Source: Isoetes taiwanensis (Eukaryota; Streptophyta; Lycopodiopsida; Isoetales; Isoetaceae). From it: a DNA stretch of 64,000 nt. Below the pieces are notes generated by a model that did no database searches, was not told the origin of the DNA, and saw only the letters and a program-made list of their open reading frames with translations. The number at the start of each line of letters is the position of its first letter. Position 1 is the first letter of the stretch. The position numbers and the translations under genes were made by a program. The stretch lies in assembly GCA_021234155.1 (NCBI GenBank), contig JAJEKV010000015.1, positions 5,587,194 through 5,651,193 of the forward strand, read 5' to 3'. Shown piece after piece: positions 23,301-37,412 of this stretch.

Positions 23301-24040
23301 TAGTCTGCTCGGAGCCTAAGTATTTCTTTATCCATATTCTGTATTTTGTCTCTATAGAGGAGGTCTCAGCCTTGTTACAACAAATCCAACAAAACCTGTT
23401 GAAGTATGTCAGTAATTGTAGCTAGATAATAAAGAATTCAAAAAATGGGTAGCATCTCATCAAATTTGATGGCAGCCTAAGATTAGTTCTGCGAAGAAAT
23501 TTGAGGATCTAAGCTCTGGAGGCTCTTTGGAACCAATCCGACTCGTCATTGGTATCCCACTAGTCAGGAACAAGTTGGGCTAGTTGGCTCTCTCCTTACT
23601 GGGCTAGCTTTGAGTTGGTTTCCCCTTACTAGAGAGAGAGAGACTCTCGAATTGCAGAATCTTGTAGTGTTTACTGCTGAACGTAAGGCATGTTTTGGAG
23701 TCTGAAGTGACATACTGTAATCTTTGGCATTTTAGTTACCCTCTTCAATCTTTGTACATATGCTGCCCAAAAACCTCCTCCGTTTCATCCATGCTAGATA
23801 CAGATTTAGATCACATTTATTTGCCTATGTTTCCATCTTCTTTTCGTCTTTTCCCGAGTAACTTTTGCATCCCCTGGTGCCATCTTCTTATCCATTTCTG
23901 CTTGTCGATTTATTCCCAAGTTATTTGCCCATTGCACCATATATGTTATCCATCCTCCCTCTTGGTTTACTGCCATTCTCTTTGATTCGTCATGTTACTT
24001 CCTGCATGTAGACTCAAACTTCTATCACAACATAGGCGCT
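23300..24040. other. No recognised gene
   Basis: Unremarkable sequence. A 96-residue frame at 23695-23985 is Cys/Ser/Pro-rich but has no domain. A short GA repeat lies near 23635. It may be the body or leader of whatever the promoter-like block at 23.0 kb once drove. Confidence 0.4.
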
Positions 24041-24129
24041 CTGATGTGGGCAGGTTGGACCCATGTGTTGATCTATATGATGAAATTTAGCAACAAAGAT
24101 CCATGTTTCATGCTAGATAATTACAAGGC

Positions 24130-25447
24130 CCAATTATATCTTATTCTTTATACCAGTAGAGTTGTGCCCATATACAAAGCAGGGGACCCCCACAGCCCAG
24201 CCAACTATCGTACCATTATGGTCAGTTCTGTCTTTGCCAAGTTGCTTGCCGGGATTCTTGGCGGCCCGACACTTTGGGGCGAGGATGGAGTGCGGGGCTC
24301 TCGCGGCAGGGGCTTCCGCCCCCGGCATTCTACTATTGACCATATCTTCACTCTGCGAACACTCATAGAGGATAGCCGGAATCAACGCCCTTTAAATGCA
24401 TCTTGTTGCTTTGTGGATTTCGCAAAGGCTTTTGACACATGCCTCGGGATAAGTTGTGGGATTGATTGAGACAACTAGGGACCCCGTCGACTTGCGAATG
24501 CTATATCTGCAGACTATCTGAGGCTTGCTCGATTCGTCTCACACTTGTCGGGGAGCCCGTTGTTAGTAGCATTGGGGTGCGCCGGGGGCTGCCCTCTATC
24601 CCCGGCGCTCTTCGGCTTGTACATTGACCCGGCTAGAAGAATGGCTAGTCGAGAGCACGGGGAGGGGGCTTCAGTTGATGCACCACATAATCCGCAACTC
24701 ATATATGCCGATGATGTTGACCTGCCGCGCATATACCTCGAGAGGACATGCAACGCCACCGGATGCTTTGGACACTTACGCGCCAATTCACCGACATGAG
24801 AGTTAACTTGGCCAAGACAAGGGTCTTTGCTGGTCCCATCATCCCGGCACCCACGCCTTCCCTCATTCACTTACCGGGCGGGTAGTGGAGGTGGCTCGAT
24901 CTTTATAAGTATTTGGGCATTCGGTTTTCTACTACCACACTTTGGGATGCATCCATCGTTACGGTCACCGCAGCGGGAAAGCCACGTATGCAATGCAAAA
25001 CAAATCACAAAGCGAGAGCGGCTGTATGCATGGGGTCACCAGGCACACTTGTTCAATGCCTTGGTTGAGCCGGTCCTCCTCTATGGGGCGAGAAGTGGGG
25101 GCGGTGATATCCCTCACCACTTGGAACGATCTAGAGCAGGTACAGAAGGCCTTCTTGGCCCGGGCACTGGGAGTGAAATCCACGGTCCCATATCAGAACT
25201 TGCTCCAGGAGACAGGCTTCCTTCCATTACAGAGGGCTGCGTTGGAACGTCACCTTATTTACTTCCAGAAGGTGGTGGCTATGGATGAAGCCCGGCCGCC
25301 CAACCTTGCTTTGGCGGTGGCGATGGGGCCCACACGACTCAAAGCCGGCTGGAAAGACAAGCAAGCCCAGTGGTTCTCGCTATGGAATGTGCAGGCACAC
25401 AGATGTGGACCAGTGCATACACCAAAGGAAGGAAGGAAGGAAGGAAG
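24130..25447 (+). mobile_element. GC-rich LINE copy, reverse transcriptase to C-terminal domain, (GGAA)n tail
   Basis: Reverse transcriptase blocks are SRVVPIYKAGDPHSPANYRT (24150), GFRPRHSTIDHIFTLRTLIE (24310), CCFVDFAKAFDT (24400), GCPLSPALFGLYIDP (24590) and QLIYADDVDLPR (24700). The thumb and C-terminal domain follow at 24960-25400 (MQNKSQSESGCMHGVTRH in one frame, WNDLEQVQKAFLARALGVKS and LLQETGFLPLQRAALERHL). The DNA is much richer in CpG than the 5 kb and 18 kb copies, which suggests a younger or less methylated copy. It is truncated inside the C-terminal domain and joins a (GGAA)n run at 25421-25447, which is also the tail of the next, opposite element. Confidence 0.8.
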
Positions 25448-26700
25448 GTACTTTTATCGTCCACGGAGACCAATCGGTCTATGGGGCCCAATACAAAAAC
25501 GCGCAGCAAAGCGGATTATCGCCGGGTTAAAAACCCCCGCCGAAGGGTTTTCGAGGGAAAAACCGTGGCGGCAATCGGCCCCGACAAACCGCTGTCCTAA
25601 CATATAAAATGCGAAACACCCAAATATATCTGATCATGCACCACACCCGTAGTGCCTAATTAGCGGGCAGTCCGGCGGGGGCAAAGGTGACCTCGCAGGT
25701 CCAGTACCTCTGAATGTGCGACCCTGTGGCACGTCTTGACGGTGTGTTCATCAAGAAATGCAAGGGCAAGTCCGGGCCGTACTAAGGGAGCGATCCGCCC
25801 GGATCGATGAAACGGCCGGGCAACTCGGGAAAGTGTGAGACTCATCCTCAATGGCACCCGCTTGACAAAGAGCAGCCGAGCTTTGTCCGGCGGGCTCCCC
25901 AATCCACCGCCCGTCTCGATCGCGAAGATGGTGGGCACTGTCAGGCGAATGGAGGCAATGAGTCTCAAGGCTTGGGCATTTACCGGGAACGCAGTAGAGC
26001 CGCGGGCCCCGCTATCTACGGGTTGATGTGCTCCTTGTAATGGGCCATTTTGACCTGCTCTAGGCGCCGTAGGGTCCCGTGAGCTTGCCAAGGAAACAAG
26101 CGTCTAGGTACTCCCCGCATCCCCGCCACGACGGCCCGCCGTGCCCACTTGTATGCATCATGCTCACGTTCCGCGTTCCATCCGGCGAGCCAGCGATCTC
26201 TCTTACCCTCCAACGGGCCCTAAGCCGCTGCGGACCCATGGCCCGCGGTGTAAGCCAAAAAGGGAGCCGAGCATCACCCATAGTAACCACTTTTCGAAAA
26301 TAGGCGATGTGTCTATCAAGGGCTGCCCGTGAAGCGGCAAGAATCCAGTTTCGCAGTGAGAATCTCGATGGGGACTGAAGGTTTCACCCCAAGTGCCCGT
26401 GCCAAAAAATGCCTTCTCGCGACCTGCTCCAAGTCATTCCGTGTCGCCAAAGAGGCGAGGGCCCCCAAACCTCGACCCCGTCAGGAAAGGATAGGCTCGA
26501 CCCCCAGGTCGGAACGGATGTGACCGATGGCCCCAATCATAGAGCTCGCGCGGTGATCGTTGTTCTGCATGGCATAAAGCGCTTTTCCGGCACACTTTGT
26601 CAGTTTAAGCGGATAGACGCCTCCGGCCAGAGTGAGGAGGGGAACTCCACCCTAGGTACTTGTAGGTGGGCGTGGCGTCCACAGTATGCTTGCCTGCCTT
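25421..26700 (-). mobile_element. LINE 3' half, minus orientation, tail-to-tail with its neighbour
   Basis: Read from right to left. TPTYKYLGW near 26660 comes first, then WNDLEQV-like sequence across frames near 26430, LARALGVKPSVPIEILTAKL, DARLPFWLTPRAMGPQRLRA (26280-26220), YLDACFLGKLTG (26110-26075) and a zinc-knuckle region. Then comes the 3' end with the family hairpin (arms 25514-25526 and 25563-25576) and TCTCCGTGGACGATAAAAGTA, running into the CCTT tail at 25447-25421. It is GC-rich with several frameshifts. Truncated at about 26700, where homology switches to a plus-oriented copy. Confidence 0.75.
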
Positions 26701-26724
26701 GAAGCGATTTGCGGATGATTGCTT

Positions 26725-27375
26725 CCCGCCAAGCTTTGGGATGCAGAGGCCCTGTCACATGTCAAGGTGGCAAATTATCGACATTAGGTTAATCCCATGC
26801 TCACGAGGGGCCCACACCACTACACCGCACCCATCTACCCATGAAAAAGCGCTAGGTGGTGATTGCTTCCATTCGCGACAGTGCACACCACCTCGCATTG
26901 AGACAGGGGAGATGGATTCGAGGGCTGCGTGAGGGACGAGAGTCCGTCGATGCCGCATCAGCGGCGCCATTGAGGATGAAAGTCACGCCCTCCGTGCTTC
27001 GTCTGGTGCATACCCAAAGATATCCGGGGCTCGGTATGCTCGGTTAGTTGTGCCCCATCGGGCCTTGCATGAGCTAAGCGAAGCACACGGCCCTGAGGCT
27101 TGTTGGGATCAGACCTCCGGGAGGTAATGGATAACGTGGACTCGGTTATGCCCCCGTCAGGCATTAACCTCGCCTATACTTGTGATTATGTATATAATGT
27201 CGCGGTATGTCAAAGATCCTTATTGCTACTAAGGTTTTTCCCCCGAAAACCCTTCGGGGCGGGGGCTTTTTAATCCTGGTAGTAATACGCCTGCTGCTCT
27301 CTCTTTGTACTTGGGTCCCATAGGCTAGTTGGTCTCCGTGGACGATAAAATCATATTCTATTCTATTCTATTCTT
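26725..27375 (+). mobile_element. LINE 3' fragment, plus orientation, (TATTC)n tail
   Basis: Starts inside the C-terminal domain (AKLWDAEALSHVKVANYRH, then NPMLTRGPHHYTAP). A broken zinc-knuckle part follows, then the non-coding 3' end with the family hairpin (arms 27222-27234 and 27275-27286), TTGGGTCCCATAGGCTAGTT and GGTCTCCGTGGACGATAAAA, and a TATTC tail at about 27354-27375. It abuts the opposite copy at 25421-26700. Confidence 0.75.
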
Positions 27376-27655
27376 TATTGTTATTTCTGATTGATTGGAC
27401 GCATGTACTATGTTAGGGAATTATATAAATTTCACAAACATATTTGGGTATCTTAATAGATGTTATTCATTTGGTTCTTGAGTAGACATGTATATTGTTG
27501 TCTATTAAACTCCACATTATGACCAATGCAGAAAAGCTTGATGCCCTTTTTTTAGTTGATCCTGCCTAACCAATAACTACATGCATAGTTCGACACAACG
27601 TTAGTAGGTTCACTAGGATCTTTTGTCCTCAGAAGATGCACTGATATACATCATA
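27376..27655. other. No gene seen
   Basis: AT-rich spacer between two LINE 3' ends, without coding frames or clear motifs. Confidence 0.4.
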
Positions 27656-27659
27656 ATAT

Positions 27660-27837
27660 ATCATTGTACAGTCTCTCAGCATACCTATTAGTATTAAGGT
27701 TTTTCCCTCGAAAAACCTCCGGGCAGGGGTTTTTTAATCCTAGCATTAATACGCTTGTTGTATTTTTTATTTGGGTCCCATAGGCCAATTGGTCTTTGCG
27801 GATAATAAAAATCAATTCAATTCAATTCAATCCAATT
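27660..27837 (+). mobile_element. LINE 3'-end-only (SINE-like) insertion, (TTCAA)n tail
   Basis: Only the last 180 bases of the LINE family are present: the hairpin (arms 27686-27699 and 27739-27751), ATTTGGGTCCCATAGGCCAA, TTGGTCTTTGCGGATAATAA, then a TTCAA tail at 27812-27835. This is either an extreme 5' truncation or a short non-autonomous element that uses the LINE 3' end. Confidence 0.65.
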
Positions 27838-27839
27838 TA

Positions 27840-28960
27840 ATCTCCTAATTCCAGCAAGTATACGAAAAAAGATGAAGTAAAATATATCTGCAATCACACA
27901 TTCATTCATTTATGGTGATCTAAATCTTTTAAATCTAAAATGCCTTATAATATTTGTATCCAATCACATATGATTATGCCTCGTCAATTTTGCTGAGGTG
28001 GACTAGCACTAGATAGAGCAAGTCCTCAAAACTGATTCGGCAAGCCGAAAACTGAAATAAAAAAGAAAGCTAGGAAAGAAATTACATGCATAAATACTAG
28101 CAATCACCTCTTAAATGTAGGTAAAAGAAATTTCAAATATTAACATTGCCATCATATAGTGTATAATACATGGATAAAATGGGGTGCTTTGCCACTGATT
28201 TGCAAATAACTAGGTAATAATGCTTTTTTAATTCTCAAGGTTAGTTAATGCTTATGAAAAAACCCAATGTTTCAATGACATGACATGGAAGAGAACACGA
28301 GCGTGAGTGCACGATCCAGATTGGAGCCTTTAGAGTGCACGATCCAAGTTGGAATCCTTATCGTGGTTTTGAAGTGCAACGTGTTCTACATAATTCATAC
28401 TAGCTCTTGGTGGGGTATAAGTTAACTGCACTCGTGATGTGCTTGCACTTCAAGTTAGTGTAACCCAATAATTTCATCTGTTCAAGTTATCTATATTAAC
28501 GACGTGATAAGCCGCCATTTGGTAGTGATACGGTAGGAAAGAATGAGTAAGCTTCCTGGGTCTTGGACTGGACGTGGAAGCATGCAACCCATTGTAATGG
28601 AGCATGGGTTTGTGGGACAACCACTCCTTGTGTTGGGGGGAAAACCTGCCAAAGGGTATGGAGAAGAGAGGATGATGAGCAATGGTGGACATGATTAGGT
28701 TTAGGGTTGGAAGGTGTAAAAAAATGGTTTGAAGTGCATGTAAAACTAAGAAAGCTAGATATATAGATAAGTAGATGATATTTTAACATCCACGCGAAGG
28801 CGTAGCGTATGAGATTAGATATATAGTTAAGATTTCAGAATTGAATTGAATTGAGAGGAAGAGGGGTGGTAAGATGTGAGGGGAAGCTATAGGTTATGGG
28901 AATGGATAAAAGTTTATCTATAAGATGAATTTTTACGTCTACGGACCCAACTGGGTTATG
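27840..28960. other. CKX upstream region, no gene
   Basis: AT-rich sequence. It includes a small GATA-tailed scrap near 28755-28790 (TTTTAACATCCACGCG) and TTTTTACGTCTACGGACCC near 28929, both resembling the LINE 3' end. Proline/serine-rich minus frames at 28474-28789 look like noncoding sequence read as protein. Nothing else is supported. Confidence 0.4.
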
Positions 28961-28966
28961 GGTTAA

Positions 28967-29131
28967 GAGGCGCCTCACATGTAAATTTTTAGGTATTCAC
29001 ATGTAGTTCATCTGAGGTGGCCAGTTTGACGTCTAAGCCGTTCGTCCTCGAACTGCTGGAGCAGTTTACACCTGAGCGTCTCGAACGGCTTGACGTCCGG
29101 CAAAAACTTGCCGGTGACATGTGAGGCGTCC
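28967..29131. repeat. MITE-like hairpin upstream of CKX
   Basis: GGCGCCTCACATGT (near 28969-28982) faces ACATGTGAGGCGTCC at 29117-29131. A second pair inside, GACGTCTAAGCCGTTCG and CGAACGGCTTGACGTC, continues the fold. CTAAG and TTAAG flank the ends and may be a target duplication. It lies about 540 bp before the CKX start codon, so it could sit in its promoter. Confidence 0.55.
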
Positions 29132-29668
29132 CTAAGGCAAAGAGGCTATGAGTTAAGGCAGAGGAAGTAAACGGTAAAAAGAGGAGGTAAAAAGGAAACG
29201 AGAGAGTATTTTTTGAGTGGATAACGGGGTTCTCAATCAGGAGAAGGAAAGGAGCTGCAAATGCCCAGAGCTGTTTGTTATCGTGCTCAAGAAATCTGCA
29301 CAGACAGAGCAGAGCAGAGCAGGAGCGGAAGACTTCCATAGCCACTTGTAATCCACAAACGTGGATACGGCGAAGAGCGGACCCCTTCGCGCGGCCTTCG
29401 AAGGGGACCGCTCCATCCCACTCCCAGATTGCGACCCAATTCCGGCCTCTCAGATGTCCCCCAAATATAAAACCCGCACCAATGCCCATCTCCGGCCCAG
29501 CCATAGCTCCCAGCTCGCAATTAATCCCCGCCCACTTGCTCCCTGCACAACTGCGGCAACCGCCGAACCTCAATTCCCCATAAATCCTCCCCTTTTCTGC
29601 CCAATTCCCTGCCGATCTTCCTCCCCATCCAATTTTTTCCTTCCAATATCGTTCCTTCCCTCCCAGCC

Positions 29669-31907
<2,239 letters not shown>

Positions 31908-31909
31908 GT

Positions 31910-34630
31910 AAGCCTTACCATGGAAGAACTAGTAAACTTTAAGAATTGGTAATTCATAGCTCATCCTTGATGTAAATTTGGAACGAACCCGGACCTACAA
32001 ATCTTTACCTTCACACCCTATGGGTTACCCATGTACATATACGTTCATTAACAAACGTGGATTATGTGTCAATTCGAGCACTCTTAGCTCTTGTAACAAT
32101 GCCAACACTAGCCTATGCATGTGGCTACTTAAGTGTATATTTTATAGAGCATGCTGCCTTGTTCTATAGCAGTCACAAGTACATTGGTCTTTTGGACTCA
32201 CTCAATTCATTTTTTTAATCCTATAATGTCACCTTGCTACACTACATGCCCACTCAAAACACCCATTAAATTAGTCAATACTAATATCATTATGTCTTTC
32301 AAAACTTTTGCTTTTATTCTATAATCAGTTTGTTCATCTTTGACCATACTTCAAATCTCAAACTTATGAATGACTCCCTCATGCTAATGGATTGAATGCA
32401 TAGAAAACCTTAAAGAAAGAAAATACGTGGTCAACTTTTTCTCCACTGTTGATCCTTCGGCATGCTCATCACAATGGATTAGCATGAAGCGAATGAGAGG
32501 TACTGAATTGATTTTTATGCACTAATGGATTGGATCATTTTCATGGCATGACTTTAATATTAACTTGATGTTTCTTCTTCATATGGATTGGCATTCAAAA
32601 GTCTTGGTTTATGTCCTAGCCCAGGATTGTAAACTTGAAAATTTAAATGATGGGGTCCGCAAATATGCGCGGTAGCTTTAAGAACCTCGCGTCGCAATCT
32701 TTGACCACTTAATATTCTAACTAAATGTGTGAATATGATACTGCTTATACTATTTCACATTATGTCGTTTGCTTGTTTGAACATTTTTTAGATTGGCATA
32801 ACCTTGTATGCCATTTTCTTAGTAAAACGTTAGTTACTTTTATGACATGCTTGCCCTTTTTCCTATATTAATGTACACGTTGCATATGTGGCATCTTTAA
32901 GGATCTAGCCAATATCTCACGTTGTCTAATTATATTGATTGTGTGGTTTATCTCGATAATGACACGTGCAATACAATGTTCTAGATCACTACGTTTATAA
33001 GAAAGCAATCAAAATCAAGGATCATTTGGTTATAATTCAAGCCACGCCTATGCAATTAGAAGTCCAGTTCAAACTTGTACCACAAGGAATCAGATATTAG
33101 GTAGAAAAACAACAACAAAGTTTGTTTTACATGGTCATCATGGACTAATGTAAATACTTGTATAACCTTTTCAAGAGAACAATCTTTTGAAGATGATTTT
33201 GGATGGTGATACTTTAAGGGCTATGTTGTGCATGAAAATAATATTTCATAGGGAAAGAACCACCATGCTTCCAAACCAGACTTCTAGGAAAAGGAACATC
33301 ATGCATCTCCTTGGTCACCTTGTTTGATTCATATTTTCATGCCTTTTCATTGATCCTAGCTTCTACTATCCAACTTCAGTAACTCATTTGCTTTAGAAGG
33401 TATCATGTGCAATAATTATCATTATTCAAGATCCACAAGAATGTCGTTGCTCTTGAAAACTAAGCATTGGGAAGGAATGAGAATAGTGCACAATAAAGGT
33501 TGCTCAAAAGGCACACTCCCTAAAGAGCAATGAAATAGGCTTATGTTTAGAAGGTTATTACGTCCATATAGTGTCAAGAAGAGGTCTCCAAAGCCTATCA
33601 TTCAATATGATGCCTTTTCATACCTAAATTTTACTTTTAGAACATTAATAAGATAACAATATTGAGATAATGCCAAAAAGAGCATCTCAAAGCTATAGTG
33701 CAAAAGGAAAACTTTGTTTTCAAAATTAAAGAAGTATAGAACAATGGCCTTGTGCAAGAATTATCCATTTACATTTATCACCGCCATCCCTATAATGTGG
33801 AAATGTCTCGAAAGCAATAAAGTCATCAGCCTACATTATCTAGCATAGAATAGGATACATTAAATTAACAACTTTGCTATATAATGATCCAGACATACCT
33901 CTTGACTTCCATTATTTATTACCTGCTTTTCTACCTTATCAATAATATATCCAATTCTAGTAATGGAGCCGCAGGAGTACGGTAAAAACTCCCCTTTGCT
34001 TTTGAAAACCACGTATTGGGAAAGAACGAGAAAAATTGCTCAGGGTCCTCACACACGATGGTGGCATAAATGATGCCATTTTTAGCCCTAAATAATAACG
34101 CTAATTAAGGGGGTCTAACCGAGTTTTAAAATTTTATTTTAGCACTAAATCCCTCCCATGGGATCCTAAACCATCGAACCTTTCTTCGTTTCCCTCTTTC
34201 TTGGAGATTCTTGGATCGGATTTAGAAACATAGCTACTCCCCATCTAGATCCCCATATCCTGCTTCGGTTAACTAGTAGGATCAAATTACTATGATTATA
34301 CTGTGCCTACAATAGTAATTATCGAAATCGGTTATTTGTAGCATTCTAAACAATCGATTGCCAGTCATTAGATTCAAGAAAAGCCACAATCGAGATCCCA
34401 TTACCCTGCAGGTTAACAACCCAGATCAAATTGCTGCAATCTGAACAATTTCTCAGATTGCCACTCATTTCATTCAAGAAAAGCTGGCGTTAAACATCTA
34501 ATCTTTGTTGACAAATCTTTAGGAATGGTAAATATTGTGGAAGTGGTTTCATTCTATTACATTTGATGCTTTTATATTCGGGACAAAAATTAATGTATCG
34601 GGTTTGGAGGATGCATTCCATCTTGCTTTG
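31910..34630. other. Intergenic region, no gene seen
   Basis: 2.7 kb of AT-rich sequence downstream of CKX. The first 200 bases probably include its 3' UTR. I see no long frames, element ends, RNA genes or conspicuous repeats. Confidence 0.5.
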
Positions 34631-34634
34631 ATTC

Positions 34635-36709
34635 ATCTTCTCATTAGTGTGGGATGGTGGGCGCTGTGATGGCCGCCATGTAGGGTCTCGACGCGGTTTT
34701 CTTCATAACTTCTGGCTCGGGTGTCAGATTTGGGTGTTTTTTAGTGCGTTGCAAAGCTAGGGATGTGAGCTTTCTATTGGTGTATAATTCATACAGTTTT
34801 ATTGTGTCTATCTGGGCCGGATTTGGAATTTACAGATTTCAGCTACCATGGCAAACCTTAGTTCGCCAGCTTTGGAGACACGTTCGTCAGCCAAGAAAGT
34901 GGTAGCTGGTGCTTCTGCTTCTTCTTTTGCACATGATATGAATTCTCCTTTGCCGCTTCCTAATTTACCCAATAATTCTCGCCTCAATCCTCTTGCTTTT
35001 GACCCTTCTCTACGAGTACAAGCTTGCAGCACTTTCCCCCTCTTTCTAAATCTGCACCTTTGTCTACTTCTCAAATAGAGACCACTATAAATGCTTCTAC
35101 TATTGCTTCTGCTTCTTGTTTGTCTACTTCTGTTGGGAGTGTGTCTGCTCCTTCTGCTCCTTGGGGTTCTTCTGATGATGTGGCTAGGACGCCTTCTACA
35201 CGATTTAGCGATTGGATCAAGCGTGATTTGACATCCAGTGTGCAATCTGCTCGTGTATCTGCTGCATTGAATATTATGGTACAGAATAACAAGAAAGAAG
35301 TGAGCTCGTATTTAAATGAGTTACAATCACAAGATGATCGTATAGATGTTCAGTTGCCTCCTGAAGGTGTATTCTATGAGACACAGCAGTGTTCAAATGC
35401 TTTTACACAGGCTGGCCTACCAGTTGTCGAAATTGATCATAATGCTCATTTGCAGTGTGTTCAAAACCTTGTGTCTCATGCAGTTGTTTGCCATTTCACT
35501 GGACAGTTTTTGGATCTCAAGAGAGTTGGATTCTGGCTAAAACATCACCTTCAGAGACTGGGTCTTCCTCACTATGCGTCTCTAAAAGTTTTGGATAAAG
35601 ATAATAATTTCTTCTTGGTCATGTTTGATCTTCACTTGCAGTTGACAGGCTTGTGGAGTGTGGTATTGATCCTCTTTGGGGACATTATCTTCTATATCAG
35701 GTGTATTCTCCTGGATTCTTGCCAAGTAAGTCTGGTGCATTGCGCATGCCTTGTTGGCTTGCCTTAGAGAAGTTTCCACTAGAACTGCAAGTGTCTGATT
35801 TTATGATTGCTATTGCCAATGGATTGGGTATGCATCTTGCCCATTCTATTGTTAATGGTCCTCGAATTTGTGTATCTCTTCCTACTTGTGTCTCTATTCC
35901 CCAGTCAGTAGTGGTCAAAAGTGGTCTACTTTTTTTCAAGTACAAACTACGTCTGCTTAACGGACCTGAGCTTGCCAAGATGTTTCCCAATGTTGAGGCT
36001 TTTGCTACTTACAGGTCTAGACATACCTTTGTCTCTACCTCCCCAATTGCTCCTATCCCGTGTCACATAACAGCCACTTCACTCGAGTGTCGTGTTGTAT
36101 CATCTTCTTCCCCATCTGCCTCTGCACTAGTTAATCCGCCAGTATTACCAGCTCCTGTGCCTTCTTCTCTAGCTATTTCTGCACCATCGCCTTCTTTGAG
36201 TGCATCTCCGTCTCAGTCTATATCAGTAGACCCTCTTAATGAGGATCAACACTCTCGTCTTCTGGACATTGCTCACAAGCAAGAATTATTGGAAGAAGGA
36301 TGGTCTACTCCACGCTTGAAGAAGCTTGCGCATCGCAAGAATAGCTCGGCTCCTCAATCTGCGTTAGTTCACTCCGTAGCGCCAGTATCTGCTACGATTG
36401 TTACAGTGGATGTCCCCAATTCAGTGGCATTGAGACACCAGGGAGCAGATCAAGTTGCTGTTAATGATTCTATGGATGTGGAAGTTCGACCTGGTTAAAG
36501 CAACTTTTCTTCTCTTTGTAGGAGAGGAAAATAGTGTGAACTGCATTATAGTTTCATGCTTAGATGGGTGGCCCTGCTCAGTTGGATCTGATTGTCCACT
36601 GGGTTTTTTATTCTTGTCTCTGCATTGTATTATGTATTATGATGGAGTGTTATTAATAAAGTTTGACGTCCTTCAAAAAAAAACAAAAAAAAATCTTCTC
36701 ATTAGTGTG
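34635..36709 (+). mobile_element. ORF1-only non-LTR retrotransposon with 17-bp target duplication
   Basis: ATCTTCTCATTAGTGTG occurs at 34635-34651 and again at 36693-36709. Between them lie a 5' leader beginning GGGATGGTGGG, one broken protein frame, and a 3' end AATAAAGTTTGACG followed by an A-rich tail at 36676-36692. Tail plus target duplication show insertion by target-primed reverse transcription. No endonuclease or reverse transcriptase is present, and there is no room for one in about 2.04 kb, so it must have used another element's machinery. Confidence 0.8.
34848..36498 (+). pseudogene. DUF4283-like ORF1 protein of the non-autonomous retrotransposon
   Basis: The protein starts MANLSSPALETRSSAKKVV at 34848 and, after two one-base frame changes (near 35023 and near 35630), ends at 36498, about 550 residues in all. 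A Ser/Ala-rich head is followed by a central domain with VVCHFTGQFLDLKRVGFWLK, HYASLKVLDKDNNFFLVMF, VECGIDPLWGHYLLYQVY and ALRMPCWLALEKFPLEL. This is the layout of DUF4283 ORF1 proteins of plant L1 elements (RNA-binding fold, then a PVWVxLPxLPLE-like strand). No CCHC knuckle follows; instead there is a Ser/Pro/Ala-rich tail with LLEEGWSTPRLKKLAHRKN. The two frame changes are single-base and fairly recent. Confidence 0.65.
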
Positions 36710-36839
36710 ATATTTCACGTAGGAATTTTCTTGGTTTGGCATCAGCAAAAAGTACAGTGTAGTAATATTTGGTCGTGCAAGTTCAGGAAACATGGAATTG
36801 CAACTTTGTGTGATGATAGCAGGTTATGTGAACAAGTTT

Positions 36840-37380
36840 GTTTGATGTTATGTCTTGCAGGCGGTACTTCCTAGTTAGTAGTTCATGCTAACGAATTAAG
36901 CATTTAGTACTATGTTTGCAGGTCTGGTTAGCAAATTATGCTAACATGTTATATTGATATTATGTTTTGCAGGCAGCACTTGCAAGTTAGTATGTTCTGT
37001 GTATGAGTTAGTGATGTGGAGCTATGTTTGCAGGCAACAGTTGCTAAGTAGCAGGTTATGTTAACAACGCAAATTTGGTGGTACACTTGCAGGCTCAATT
37101 TGTTATTAGCATCGATTGCTAAGAAAATGAAGTTCAGTGTTAAGTTAACAAAGAGCCGCTATTTAGCATGATATGCTAATCATTTAGTATTTTGCAGACA
37201 ATAGATTCTAGTTGATTGGTGGTGCTGACAATTAATAATTGTTTGTAAAAGTAACAGTTCATTGCTAAGCTTTTAAAGTTAGTACTATTTAGGATACTTA
37301 GTACTATGATTTGGATGGTTTAGTTTTTGCAAGCAATTGAAAACATTCCACTGATATGTAATTACAATGTTGTTGCAGGG
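36840..37380 (+). repeat. Degenerate tandem repeat with recurrent TATGTTTTGCAGGC
   Basis: The word (TATG)TTTTGCAGGC or a close variant recurs near 36855, 36916, 36965, 37025, 37084, 37190, 37325 and 37370, mostly 45-110 bases apart. The bases between also share GTTAGTA and TATGCTAAC words. The units are diverged. Each looks like a splice acceptor, and the last stands just before the frame at 37413. Confidence 0.55.
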
Positions 37381-37412
37381 ATCGTATAACAACAAAGAAA
37401 ACTAAATCTACG

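Noticed and set aside
24134-24385. Minus-strand ORFs opposite the GC-rich LINE copies (for example 24514-24870, 25660-26091)
   Set aside because: They are antisense shadows of LINE coding sequence with high GC and few stops.
35024-36498. Intact host gene for the DUF4283-like protein
   Set aside because: The flanking 17-bp duplication and A-rich tail show a retrotransposed copy, and two frame changes interrupt it.
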